Source: Zantedeschia hybrid cultivar
Lineage: Eukaryota > Streptophyta > Magnoliopsida > Alismatales > Araceae
Length of the DNA: 64,000 nucleotides
Reading direction: 5' to 3'
Assembly (NCBI GenBank): GCA_030544215.1
Contig: JARZZO010000013.1
Coordinates: 48,689,196-48,753,195 of the forward strand
Shown: piece after piece, positions 11,050 through 22,100 of the stretch
Layout: each line of letters begins with the position of its first letter
Numbering within the stretch: the first letter of the stretch is position 1
The notes under the pieces: generated by a model
Told to the model about the DNA's origin: nothing
Seen by the model: the letters and a program-made list of their open reading frames with translations, nothing else
Database searches by the model: none
Program-made: the position numbers and the translations under genes

Positions 11050-12660
11050 CGATAATTGACAAGTTAAACTTTTAAGAAGGAGATACATAAAAGAAAATGA
11101 CAAGTTCCACTATAATTGACTCATTTGAAAAGTACCAATATCAAGTCCTTTGTCCAGGTCCTATACTTTACAGAGTAGAACTTAATCGATCGCTTGGTGC
11201 AGTTAACGAACAAAAATGGAATTAACTAGATGGTAAAAAGGTAGGATATCTCCTCTTTTATATTTGCTCAACTAAAAACAAGGTCATGACTGTTTTATGG
11301 AATGGCATCCGTAGAAACATCAAAATGATCATGTATGTAAAAAATTATATTGAGCTATTATATACCGAAACCTCCCAAAATCATGAGGATTGCCACGTTT
11401 AAATGGGCCCTATATCTCAAGTACGACAGATCTTTCCAGTTAAGGTACCCTTTAAAATCTCAACTCTCATCTGTTCATTCAGCACCACATAGATGAACTG
11501 AAAGCAACAAAAAATCTCCAAGTTCTATTACTTGACGAGCTCTTTGCTTGGAGAAGAATAGAGGTAGAATAGACCTGACTTTTATGAGACTCAAAGGAGA
11601 AATGAAAGCTTGAAAGACTAACCCGGAAGTATTTGAAAAGCTGTCTATGGTATATACTAGAAGGAAAGTTAAAGGAAAGTTAAAGCTGTCTATGAACTAA
11701 ATCTCAAGATCAATTTCAAGTAACCCCTATGCCACATTTAAGGACAGAAAAGCGCACAAACCAAACATGCATACAAATATATGGCATGGTTCCCAGAGGA
11801 AAACTTAGGGGTTTAGGAAAACTTTTTATTCATTGGAAAAGAATTTTGTTTTTCCTTTTTCGGACTAAAAATTATTCTCAGAAAACATTTTTTTTCTCTT
11901 ATTAGGGGATTACTAGGAAAAGTCCAATTTCATGGGAGTTAATGTTAAATCTGAACTGTTGCTTGGAGGGGAGAGAGAGACAGAGATCTACAGAGAGTGG
12001 GAGAGAAATTTGATTTTTTTGTCTAGAAGTAGGAAAATTCCTGAAGTAATTTTCTCAATCAGAGAATAAAAAGTTATCCATAACCATTTGTTTTCTCAAA
12101 CTCCTAACCCAAGGAAAAATAATCTTCCAGAAAAGTAGACTTTTCTATCCTAGAGGGACCATAGAGGGCATGTGATGGATGTGATTTTTCTTCCCTAAGC
12201 TATTATTATATAGAGTGTTCCCTTCTCCATTGTAGTTTATTTTATTATCCCTCTTTCATCCAGTGGGCTCATGCTCTTACTTGAAAAAGGGAATTGTATG
12301 TTTAACTAGCCGCTGAAAGGCTCAGATCTTAGACAGAGCTGACATGAGCCAGCAAAGTTTTGTGGACGCCACTCAGACACAAGATTATTTCTTTAATGTT
12401 TGACCCTTGTGGGATTGCTCAACAAAACCTTCAGATTTGTCCCTCCTTCTACATAAACTTAGATCCTCCCATTTGTTAAGGGAATGTATATTTATTAGAT
12501 GGTAGGAACGCGAGGGGCCCCCATGTTTGGACAGTTTATGAGAAAACCAGAATCTACTGACGGGGTATCCCCTACATTTCCGTATCATTCCAGGTTATCA
12601 AGCTAAGATTGTCAATGAGATGGCTTGATACCAAGAAGATATAAGTAATACTTACTGCAC
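11050..12660. other. Intergenic stretch, nothing recognised
   Basis: AT-rich, no supported coding region, RNA gene or bounded repeat. Confidence 0.4.
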
Positions 12661-12668
12661 GGCATCGA

Positions 12669-13478
12669 TAAAGTTGCAAGTGGATCGAATTAACCCACAA
12701 TTCAATCCATCCCCAATCTTTGTAATTCGATCCAATTCACAAAATTATGAATTAGATTAATGTGTGCGTTGAAAGTTTTCACCCACATCTTTCATAGATC
12801 GAGTTATAGATTGAGTTCAAACTAATCTGTCCCGATTCGTTTCGATCGGCAAGTTCTTATGAATTGGATTGGATCTTCCAATTATAAGTCCGTACATATC
12901 TTCAGACATCCACTCCATCCGCATGATATAAAAAATATATATTTAAATTAATTAATGCGGTAGCCACTTGATCCATGCTCCCTTGATGCACCAACTAACG
13001 TATTTATGATGACTATGAATTGCCTATAAATTTGGAATATGTTTAGACTGATTGTAACTTTTTAATTACTTAATAATCTTGATAGATGTTATTTTAACAT
13101 AAGTTAACTAAAGACTTAAGATTTTAATATATATGTGTAATGAAGTTCTTTGCTTTAAAAGATATAAATATGTTAGATACAGTATATATAATATTGCCTA
13201 TAAATTTTAGTCATCAAAATACTAATTCTTAATATTTTATGACACATGGTAAAACTCCAAATTGCACTCGCTTCAATCTGCGGCAAAGTGGGTTGTATGT
13301 AGATCATGATGTCCCTCAATTCAATCCTTGTCACCTATGGATGAGAAAAAATATATATATAACTTGATCCAATCCGATGTGCTAAACAACTTGGATCAAA
13401 AGTTCATCATTCGACCCACAACGAGTTGCATGTGGATAAGGGCATCCCACAATCCACTTCGACCCAATTGCAGCTCTA
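12669..13478. mobile_element. Old hAT-like non-autonomous element
   Basis: The left end TAAAGTTGCAAGTGGATCG and the reverse complement of the right end, TAGAGCTGCAATTGGGTCG, match closely and resemble the TAGGGCTGYAAA ends of the younger elements at 13951 and 16365. The interior is AT-rich with many ATCCAAT/GGATTGG phrases near both ends and no coding capacity. The flanking 8-mers do not match, so the insertion is old, rearranged or slightly misplaced. Confidence 0.45.
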
Positions 13479-14514
13479 CATGCTGGTGCACGCACCTAAA
13501 AGGGAAAATTATTTTTTTAAAGATTGGCTCATTTCTCATTTATCCATAAAGCTCGATCTCCAATTGGACGGCGTAACAAATTTTAAAAATCAAAAATTGA
13601 GCCTCAAAATCAAAAACTATTATTGGACTTAACGCATTGAGAACTTATTTTTCCTGTTCATTGTAACTCAATTTTTGATTTTTTTTAATATTTTTTTGAA
13701 TTATCTAATTAAAAATCAAACTATACAAATATGTGGGACATAGTGAGTCAACTTTAAAAAATTAAGAAAAATTAGGATTGTGTTCACCTGCTTCCAATGC
13801 AGCAAACCTGCTGTTTTTGCACCACATACCCAGTACAACTGTTAATCTGACGACATTGTCAGAGGCCGACCCGCAAAGATGGTGAGGAACACCACAAGTC
13901 ACGCCGAATAAAAGATCAAGGCAAGTCAGTTCAGGAGAAATACTTGCTACTAGGGCTGTAAATCGATTGGGTTCTTACCCAAACCCAAAAAAGCCCCGAC
14001 AGGATATTACCCAAACTGTACCCGGTCCAATAAACATGGGATACAGATAAGTACCGTACCCAGTTTTCTCTGTATTTTGCGGTTTGGGTTTACAGACCCG
14101 ACAAAATACCTGGCATACAGTGACTATTTGGCCTTGCCTGGTTGCCGTTGGAAATGGGACGCCCATCTTCGATGCCCTCCTCCTCCCAGTCGACGAAGAT
14201 GCCACCGTAGCCGCCGGTACAACACAGGGAAGCAGCAGGAACAATAGAAAGCGACATAGTGCCCGCCTCACCCCCAGCTTCGGCCTCTTCCCCTTCCCTA
14301 CCTCGCCTTACAGTCCCTTCAGATGGTGTCCCACCAACGGCGTCACCGCCATGACGGCTCGAGATCTGGGGTCTTCTTCCATGTCGACCATCTCCCTTGC
14401 CGCCGTTCTCCTTCTCTCTCTCTCTCGTCCTTTCTTGGCCCTTCCAACTACTCCTCGATCACCCTACCTTTCCCAACCCCGGCCACCATGGTTCTTTAGC
14501 TGCTGCAGCAAGAA

Positions 14515-15051
14515 GTGGTTGAGGCAATATGGGGATGTAGCAAGGGTGCGGCAGCAAGCAATGGAGTCTCACCGAACACTACCAATGTCTGGTCGGTGTT
14601 GGCGCATGGCGGCATCATCATGTTACTGAGGATCTGGGGTGACGAGGGGAGCGGCGGCAAGTTGGTAGTCTCCGCCTGCGACATGCTGAGGAACCTCACT
14701 GCAATTGGGGAAATCTATGCGTTCATGGTAGAGCAGGGAGTGGTGTCGGTGTTGGTGCAGCTCGCCGGCGCCAAGGAGGAAGCCTCCACCATCCACGCTA
14801 TGGAGTTCCTCCAGACCTTCGTTGGTGACGAAGATAACTTGAAAGCTTGCGGTCTCGACTCCCCCTTCTGCTCCATGAAGAAGGAGGTCTGCCTTCAAGG
14901 CCGTCAAGGCCCTCTACTTCTCGCCGGAGAGCACTGTAATGCCCTTCTCAACTCCGGATTCCTCGACAGGGTCACCTTCTTCCTCTACCATGGCGAGACC
15001 TCCGTGGCGCTGAGTAGGAAAATGGAGAGGACCGGAGTAGCCCGTATCTAA
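14515..15051 (+). pseudogene. Captured ARM-repeat protein gene fragment
   Basis: An open frame inside the hAT-like element reads like the middle of a plant armadillo-repeat protein. It includes ACDMLRNLTAIGEIYAFMVE, a VSVLVQLAGAKEEAST block and, after a divergent stretch, NALLNSGFLDRVTFFLYHGE. ARM proteins stack helical repeats to bind partners. The segment between NLKACGLD and GEHCNALL has lost family character, suggesting compensating frameshifts, and the last 10 residues are unrelated. A second, overlapping frame upstream (14084-14629) includes a leucine-rich hydrophobic stretch. It is best seen as a fragment taken from a host gene; whether it is transcribed is unknown. Confidence 0.65.
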
Positions 15052-15167
15052 CCTAGCAGTTCTATCGGGCCTCACCTCATACCCATTACTGAACCGAACG
15101 AGAACCGCGATTTCTGAGAGAATACGGGACAAAATCAGGCATGTACTATCCAGGTTATAATAGGTAT

Positions 15168-15330
15168 GGGATTTTATCATACCCGCATTTCACAGGCCAG
15201 TCTACATCGGGTCTCGGTTAAATGGGCATGACTTACAGCCCTAATAATGGGTACGGGATTTTATCATACCCGCATTTCACAGGCCGGTCTGCATTGGGTC
15301 TCGGTTAAATGGGCATGACTTACGGCCCTA
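15168..15330. repeat. Duplicated terminal segment of the hAT-like element
   Basis: Two copies of about 76 bases (15168-15243 and 15254-15330) share GGGATTTTATCATACCC, GCATTTCACAGGCC and GGTTAAATGGGCATGACTTAC. Each ends in a CCCTA-type terminus. The element therefore has a doubled right end, with the outer one adjoining the target duplication. Confidence 0.8.
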
Positions 15331-15339
15331 CTTGCTACA

Positions 15340-16356
15340 CAGTGCAGTGCACTTCAGAATCAGACGACATGCTGTTGTTGCACCCTCTTACAAGAATGCA
15401 GTAGAATTTAGACCCCCCCGCATGCTATCCAATCCGCGGATAGAGTCCATAGTGGTACAGCAATTATTTGTCAGTCCAGATACTTTAGCAGAACAGCAGT
15501 AATCCAGTGGGCCTCTTAACAAACCAGACGACCAATTATAGTCGGCCCAAATGGTTGGTCCATTTCGATCAACCCAAGATAGGAATAGACTCGTATCAGA
15601 AATTTAAGGATGTACATTCGCATCCCAAGAAACAAAAACAATATTCCAGTACTTTTTTCACACCTCATATTCAACTCTTTGCCTTTACTATTCCTAATTT
15701 TAGTGCTGGTGTGTTTTCCCTTCCGTCTGCACCGAGGAACACCTAACAACATCGGCAAGGAGCGAGCAACTGTCGTTAACGTACCTCACATGATCCGAGT
15801 CATTAGATAGGGCACCCACGATCACACTTTGTTACAGCCGTCTGATCAAATATTTGACAACGTGGATGCCGATTGCCGATCTCAAGATAATCTTCGTGGT
15901 TTGTAATTTAAAAAGAATGTGCAAGCATAAACCATCCGACCTTAACACTCAGACAGCAGTGTCCCACAAATTGCAATCCACATGACTGCAACGTGGAGAT
16001 ATTGCACCAGGTCAGACTCCGTTGATTCAAACAAGATATCCAATTTGTGTCATAATTAATCAGGTAATTAATTATAAAAAAAAACCACAACCGGGAATCT
16101 TTCTTCAAAACTTAATTCTACTAATGTACCTTTTTTATTTCATATGTCGCATTCTTGCCAATAATGAGCTCCAAGGGAAATCTATATAAATTATTGATCT
16201 CTGCTTTGTTTCCAGTTATAAGGCAGCCTAAAAGGATAGAGTGTGGGAACATCTGGCCCCTCATTGATGGTTCTTCAGAGGTATGTACTACACAAGTGCA
16301 CGTAAAACTAGCCTGACCTCCATATTGCAAACTTCAGAAACAAGACAGCCATGCCA
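15340..16356. other. Intergenic stretch between two hAT-like elements
   Basis: No supported gene or bounded repeat. Small open frames at 15507-15810 and 15908-16330 have no recognisable domain. Confidence 0.4.
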
Positions 16357-16364
16357 ATTTTGTG

Positions 16365-16876
16365 TAGGGCTGCAAATCGATTTAACTTGTTTATTAAGTT
16401 AAATAAACAAGTTGGAACAAAAAATTGAATTCGGTTCATTAAATAAGTCAAACTCGAATATAAGCGAACTCGATTCGAATAAACTTGTGAACGAATGTAC
16501 TCATTTTAATACTCATTAAAAATTCATTTAAATACTCATTAAGATCTTTTTTAAGTAATTATTTAATTATTTTAATCTTAATTAATAAAATATTTTAATA
16601 TCTTGTAGAATTTTCTATCAAATAGCTAAAGGCACAAACAACTTGCTGCTCGACATAGTTTAACCTAAGTTTATATTTAAAATAAAATTTTCTGAATTAT
16701 ATATATTATAGATTCATTGAGCTCGCGAACTACTCGATACTCGGCTCGAGCTCGTTTAATGTCTAAATGAACCAAACTTGAACGACCATTATAAAAACTC
16801 GGCTTGAACTTGAACTCGATTAAAATAAGTCGAACCAAACTTGAACAAAGTACAACTCGGCTCGTTTGCAGCCCTA
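16365..16876. mobile_element. hAT-type MITE
   Basis: The 8-base target duplication ATTTTGTG (16357-16364 and 16877-16884) is perfect. The ends are inverted repeats beginning TAGGGCTGCAAA on both sides. Subterminal DNA is full of CTCGA, GAGCTCG and AACTCG phrases, as expected for transposase binding arrays. At 512 bases without coding capacity it is non-autonomous. Its ends match those of the gene-carrying elements at 13951 and, less well, 26341. Confidence 0.88.
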
Positions 16877-17312
16877 ATTTTGTGTGCCTAACAAAAAATA
16901 AGGGTCCCCTAAGAAGAGATCACCAAAATAGGTTCAGAGACCCCAACCAAAAGTGAAATTTAGGGATGAAAATAAGCCTGTTCAAACGATGTGATTATTC
17001 CAAGAGTTGAATCTTTTCATAGTTCCGAACAATTACTAGATCATCTGAATCTAACTAGCGGCAAGTAAAAATAAACAGTTAAACTAGACTTCAAAAGGAA
17101 TTTAGTACAGAACTAAAAACCGTATGCACTTTGGCAACATTTTGTTGAGGGAAAAATGGAAAGCCAGGATTTAAAATGGAACCCTTTGAATGAAATTGTG
17201 GTAACTATTATACATGCAAACGTCTTAACCTGAAGTACAGAAAGAAAATGTAATTGAATGTGCGGCAACGAAGACAACACCCTAAAAATTTAGTATGAAA
17301 TGAAATCTATAA

Positions 17313-20300
17313 TCACGGTGGTGGATAGAAATAAGATGGCAAGGAAAAGCCAAGGAAGAGGAGGCCTCCAATGGTTGCCACTGTGCCTTGTGGGATTTTG
17401 GCAGTCAATAAGAGGAAAATAAGTGGAATTGAGGCCATAAAGGTGGGGGAATAAGAGTGCAAGCTGCTTAAGTAGGCCGTATTTAACTTCTGTAGGCAGT
17501 TTGTGGAATATAATAAAAGAGGGTTGACCATCATGGAGAATCCATTTAAAAGTCTCACAAATGATGAATCAGAATTTATTTCCCAAACCATTTAAAGTGG
17601 GAAGTCTTCAAGGCTGGATGGATTATCTAGACATCTACGGAACCTTACTATATGGCAGCAACTCAGTTTCGCTACAATGGTCATCAAGGAAATAACCAGT
17701 TAGCAACATACATTCCATAAACTGAGCATTATCCAACTATGCTTCAAATACATGAAATGCAAGTAAGCAGAAACCTTTCGCTCCCATAAAAAAACAAGGA
17801 ACAAGAATAAGTGAGGCACAGTTTAAACATGATTGATAATATAGCAGGAGGTTAGAACAAAGGTAAACCATTGCTATTTAAAGCTGTATGTGACTGGATG
17901 ATTTAAGTTTTCTTCAACTTTACGTTAATGATTTCCTATCTGACAAGGAAAAACTACAAGTTGTAAAACTGGAAGATAAAACTAATAACAGTACATACCA
18001 AGGAATTCAATTTGAGGGCCAGAAAGTATGAGCTACATTCAGAGTAGATCATTGCAACAGTTAGAATAAACTTCATCATGAGATTGAATAGGAACAATAT
18101 CATAGAAGATAAACAGGTGCATTCAAATTGCAGTTATAGTATGACATCTGTAGGATAGGATAAAAATCATGCAAGAAAATAATGGATGATCGCTTACTGC
18201 AATTGTTGCTATCTAGCTCCGGTCATCCCATTCTGCTACAAAGGTCAAGATAAAGGACTGGAGAGAAACCGTTTGCATGATTTTCATCATGCAACAGTCA
18301 ATAGCCAAAAAGAGAAAAGTTAAATGCGGGTGAAATTCAATGAGTAATTCCGAATTATGAAACATTACAAGCACAGTTATAGCTTCATGAGACAAATATA
18401 TATATATATTCTGATGAGCTTAAATGCATTATAACAGCTCGCATCTCTTTCAAAGAGTATATAAAAAAACAAGTACCACTAGAAAAATTGGTGTACAGAA
18501 TCTCTTTCCCTCCCTCAGGTTTCTCCTCCACCTATATATGCTTAGCCAGATGAAAATGTATTGCCAAGAAGGAATCTTGAGATTCAAGATAAGCCACACT
18601 GCCGCTTCACCAGAAGTGCTTGTGATACATATAATGGATTGCCAAAAAAGTCATGCTTAAGTTATGAACAAATCGAAAACCAATGGCAACTTGAACCCTC
18701 CTTTTAAAAGAATGCTTATACAATGACATACATTTGAAAGGCATTCCTCCAACAGGCAAATAGCATAAATGTCACAATGAGCAACCATATAGAAAGAAAC
18801 AATAAAATGGATAAGGAAGCTTCTTCTCATATGATATTTGATAAATAAAATATTAAAATTCAAATCCCACAAAGGAACAGCAAACACATACTACTATTTT
18901 CTTCTGTGATGCCTCCCAATCTGATCTCCAAGCAATGTAAAGAAGTTGTAGCCCAGAAAGTGCATAAAGAACCGCATTTGGGAGATATGACTACGAATAA
19001 ACTAGTCGTGTCAACATGGCACCTCAGGTGATATCTTTCAAACAAACAGAAGCTCAAGTGTGAAACAATTCAGAGTCAAACCCTTACTTCTAGCTGCATT
19101 CTTTCTGTTTTTTTCCTTGATATTAAATTGGGTAGAATACTACCAAGCACAATAGACAGCACCTGAAATGTGACATAATAAGTTGGGAAACTATGGGAAT
19201 TTTAGAATGACTAACAGGTAAACCATCAACACGAAAGCAGTTAAATAATCAGACTAAGTAAATGCCATTATCATAAATGAGAAGGCTTACTGCCACCACA
19301 ACAAGGGCAGTGAGTGCACCTTGACTTGGGATGCCGCATTGCCATAAGAGCCGTAATGATGAATGTCTCACCTCCAATCTATCAAAGGTAAATTCATTAG
19401 AAACATACTTAGGCAGTGTTTGAGAGAATGTAGAAAAAAAATCAATTGATCTGTGAACATCCCTTAGTCAATTTCAGAAACACGACTGTCAGTACATTTA
19501 GGACAACATTTGTGAAGAAAAGTTGATTATTTCATTATCTAGTCCCAACACATTGGTGGACCCTGGTTTACAAGGACGAGGTGGGACTATAGTATGTTCT
19601 GAATGTTAGAGTTAAAAATGTCCGACTTGCACTTAATGCTGCCACAACCGAGAAAAATTTAGACCCTCCATCTGCTTATAGATTCTGATGTTTTTGAAAC
19701 TGTTGACCACCCCCCAACCAAAATTAAGAAAACTTTTGAGTGTTGCGTGCACTTGCAAATACCAACCACCTAATGAGATCCCAATGATCAGAATACATTG
19801 TGGAAGAGCCTCCAAATGCTGCCATAGACAACCAGAGTAATAAAATAGGACACCCAAATCCTGGTATCCTACTAATAAAACAAGTAGCAATACAAGGTAC
19901 CAAGATCCCACCTCACTGACAACGATCATCAACAGACTCGCAAAAAAAGAAGCATCAAATAGACCAAGACCACTTTCTTGTAAAGCGAGGCCAGCTTGAT
20001 TGCTCAAATAATCCTTCCTCATAGGCATAACCAACATCTGCAACAAGCAACAAATAAAGTTAGATAGCCGACATATCAAGACATTTTGACAGAGACAAAG
20101 CCGAGATAAAAATCTGAAAGAATAAAAATAACATATCAACAGGATCACAAAATTTAAGGATTTAAAAGAAAAGAGTTTTCTGAAAAGGGATTGCTCAGTT
20201 TAGTATGGCGATCTAGGGGCAACCTGTCCTTACTGGTCGCCTTCTCCTCACTCTCTATCCCAACTTCCTGCAAGAAACGAGCAAACACAACACGAACAAC

Positions 20301-20403
20301 ATCATAAGTCAAAGAAAACATCCTGAGACAAGGAAAATGGAAGAAAAGGTTCACCTACCTCAGCAGAGACGCCAAGCAAAGCACACGACAACATGAGAAG
20401 CAT
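17313..20403 (-). pseudogene. GDT1-like (UPF0016) transporter pseudogene
   Basis: The GDT1/TMEM165 family moves Mn2+/Ca2+ across Golgi or plastid membranes through two E-x-G-D motifs (family knowledge). Traces of the Golgi-type plant gene run in order on the minus strand: a signal-like MLLMLSCALLG (20403-20359); GLGLFDASFFASLLMIVVSE (within 20037-19912); IGGETFIITALMAMRHPKS (19378-19291); VLYALSGLQLLYIAWRSD (about 18990-18897); SFILTFVAEWDDRS (18257-18198); and a C-terminal block from TVATIGGLLFLGF to the stop (about 17410-17313). Lesions: motif 1 reads EIGG and motif 2 EWDD; an in-frame TAG (18213-18215) follows motif 2; exon 4 shifts frame after HPKS, apparently by an 11-base loss; a stop precedes the VLY block; and I cannot find the exon for LATHKN or the EEVEEK linker. 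Splice sites survive at several exons, so it may still be transcribed. Confidence 0.82.
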
Positions 20404-21885
20404 GTGCAGGGCACGGGCCAAAGGATCGGTCCCCAATGCTCGCCCGCAGATCCATGCCCACCCCCACCCCCGTCGCCGCCGAATCAGAAGCCAAAACGGG
20501 GGCAAAGTTCCGAGCACGATCAGATCAAAATTAGACAAATCGAAACAACAGTCCCCGAGATGAAGAATCGAGACGATAAATTGATCGATGGATCGGAGCA
20601 ATCCACGGAGATCCACGGGACAAACAAGAACTCCGATTCAGACGGGATCAAGACTTCACATGAACACATACACACATGAACACACGACAGGAGCCTGCGG
20701 GACTAAAGAAGAAGGCTGGAGGAAGGAATGCGAGGAGAAGGCGAGACGAGTGCCGCGTTCCCCGGTCTCCAGCTGTTGCTGCCACTGCCGCCATGCGCAG
20801 GGAAGAGAAGGGGTGAAGCGGCGGCGGGAAGAGGCGTCCTCCGCCCAATTTGGCGCCCGTTTGGAGCGCGCGGCTGGGGCCTGGGTGTGTTGGTTCGCAC
20901 GAGTTTTTGGGCTTTTGTTTGCAGGCAATTAGTATATAAACCCACAATGTTTACAAATAACACTTGTACTCAATATAACTATCGTAAATTTAATTCGTAA
21001 ATACCCTTAAATCCAAGGACGCAGCACCTGCATTTCCTAGTTTATGCGTATCTTCGGCCATTGATAGCTTCCATGATCGAAGCATACCTAAAAAGCTGAA
21101 TGCTTTGCTGGTCTTTTTTCATTATTTTATTTGACACTACTTAGCCATTTAATTTTTGAGATTGTATGATCGACATTGAAATTAAGGCATTGGAGGGTAA
21201 GAAAATAAGATAAAAAATAGAGAGATGAGAAAAGTATAACATTCCTCTGTTCAAAATATTTTCTACTGCTATTTAATAGTGTAAGTACAAGGATATCTTT
21301 ACTTCTATATAAAAGATAGTAATTTTGTATATATATTTTTGCAAATTAGTATAATATTGGTATATATACTTCAGACACTTACGCAGTGTTGCAAGTAGCC
21401 TTCACATCTTCAAAACAATGCTACATTTATATTGTTTCGGATAAAATACTGTGAATGTCAAGAACATGTCAGAATTATTTTAATATTTTTGCATATACAT
21501 TTCTGATGTTGCTTAAGTTGAGTGAAGCTTTCTGGCATTTCGTTAGATTTCAAAGTATTTTGATGGAAGTGTATAACTTAGTCTTTCTAATGATATTATG
21601 GCATCAAGAAGTAAGTTAACTTCTGAAAATTTATAATATTGAGTTTATTTTCTAATTCAGCAGACTTAATTAAGTTTTAGTAAATCAATTTAATTTATCT
21701 AAGCAAATAAACAAACTGAATATAATATTAACGACACAATCTTCAACAAAAAGATAATCTCATTCCACCAATACCACAAGCGCCGTGGATACCCAGTCTA
21801 ACTTATAATTATGCAAGAATATGACTGACCAACGTAAAAAGAAGATGATTATGCATCCCTGCCGTCTGATCCACAAAACGGGAAA
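20404..21885. other. Leader region of the GDT1-like relic and intergenic DNA
   Basis: 20404-20940 is GC-rich and looks like the old promoter/leader of the minus-strand GDT1-like gene; open frames here in several registers reflect base composition. 20950-21885 is AT-rich with no supported feature. Confidence 0.4.
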
Positions 21886-21890
21886 ACCCA

Positions 21891-22002
21891 TGGGCCACAA
21901 AACTGGCTCGCGAGATCGGGCCGGGCCAGCCGACACGGCCCAACCCGCAGCCTAAACTATAAATATCACCCTCCCTTAAAAGGCCATCTCCCCAAACCCT
22001 AG
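21891..22002 (+). promoter_or_regulatory. Ribosomal-protein promoter: site II, TATA, telo-box
   Basis: Upstream of RPS5 are TGGGCC (21891-21896), CGGGCCGGGCC (from 21918), GGCCCA (21937-21942), a TATAAATA box (21958-21965) and AAACCCTAG (21994-22002). TGGGCY site II elements plus a telo-box near the transcription start are the known signature of plant ribosomal protein and cell-proliferation genes, read by TCP and Pur-alpha-type factors. Transcription probably starts near 21990 in a pyrimidine-rich stretch. Confidence 0.8.
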
Positions 22003-22100
22003 CGCCGCTCGAACCCCGCGCGGCAGCTCTCCAGTTCTCGGCCCTTCCCGCCCTCGCTTCCCATCTTCTTCTGCTTCGATCGCGAGGTCCTCGTGCAGAC

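Larger units (their letters stand above)
13951..15330. mobile_element. Gene-carrying hAT-like element (Pack-type)
   Basis: A perfect 8-base target duplication CTTGCTAC lies at 13943-13950 and 15331-15338, the length typical of hAT transposons. The ends are imperfect inverted repeats: TAGGGCTGTAAATCG on the left and TAGGGCCGTAAGTCATG (reverse complement) on the right. The interior is GC-rich, unlike the flanks, and carries an ARM-repeat gene fragment. No transposase is present, so movement would depend on an enzyme encoded elsewhere. The matching target duplication suggests a fairly young insertion. Confidence 0.85.

Noticed and set aside
14084..14629. 181-codon frame inside the ARM-carrying element
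   Set aside because: Only a leucine-rich segment looks protein-like; it overlaps the ARM frame and has no recognisable domain, so it is treated as part of the captured DNA rather than a gene.
20588..21000. Overlapping frames on both strands upstream of the GDT1-like relic
   Set aside because: GC-rich leader DNA is open in many registers; none resembles a protein family.
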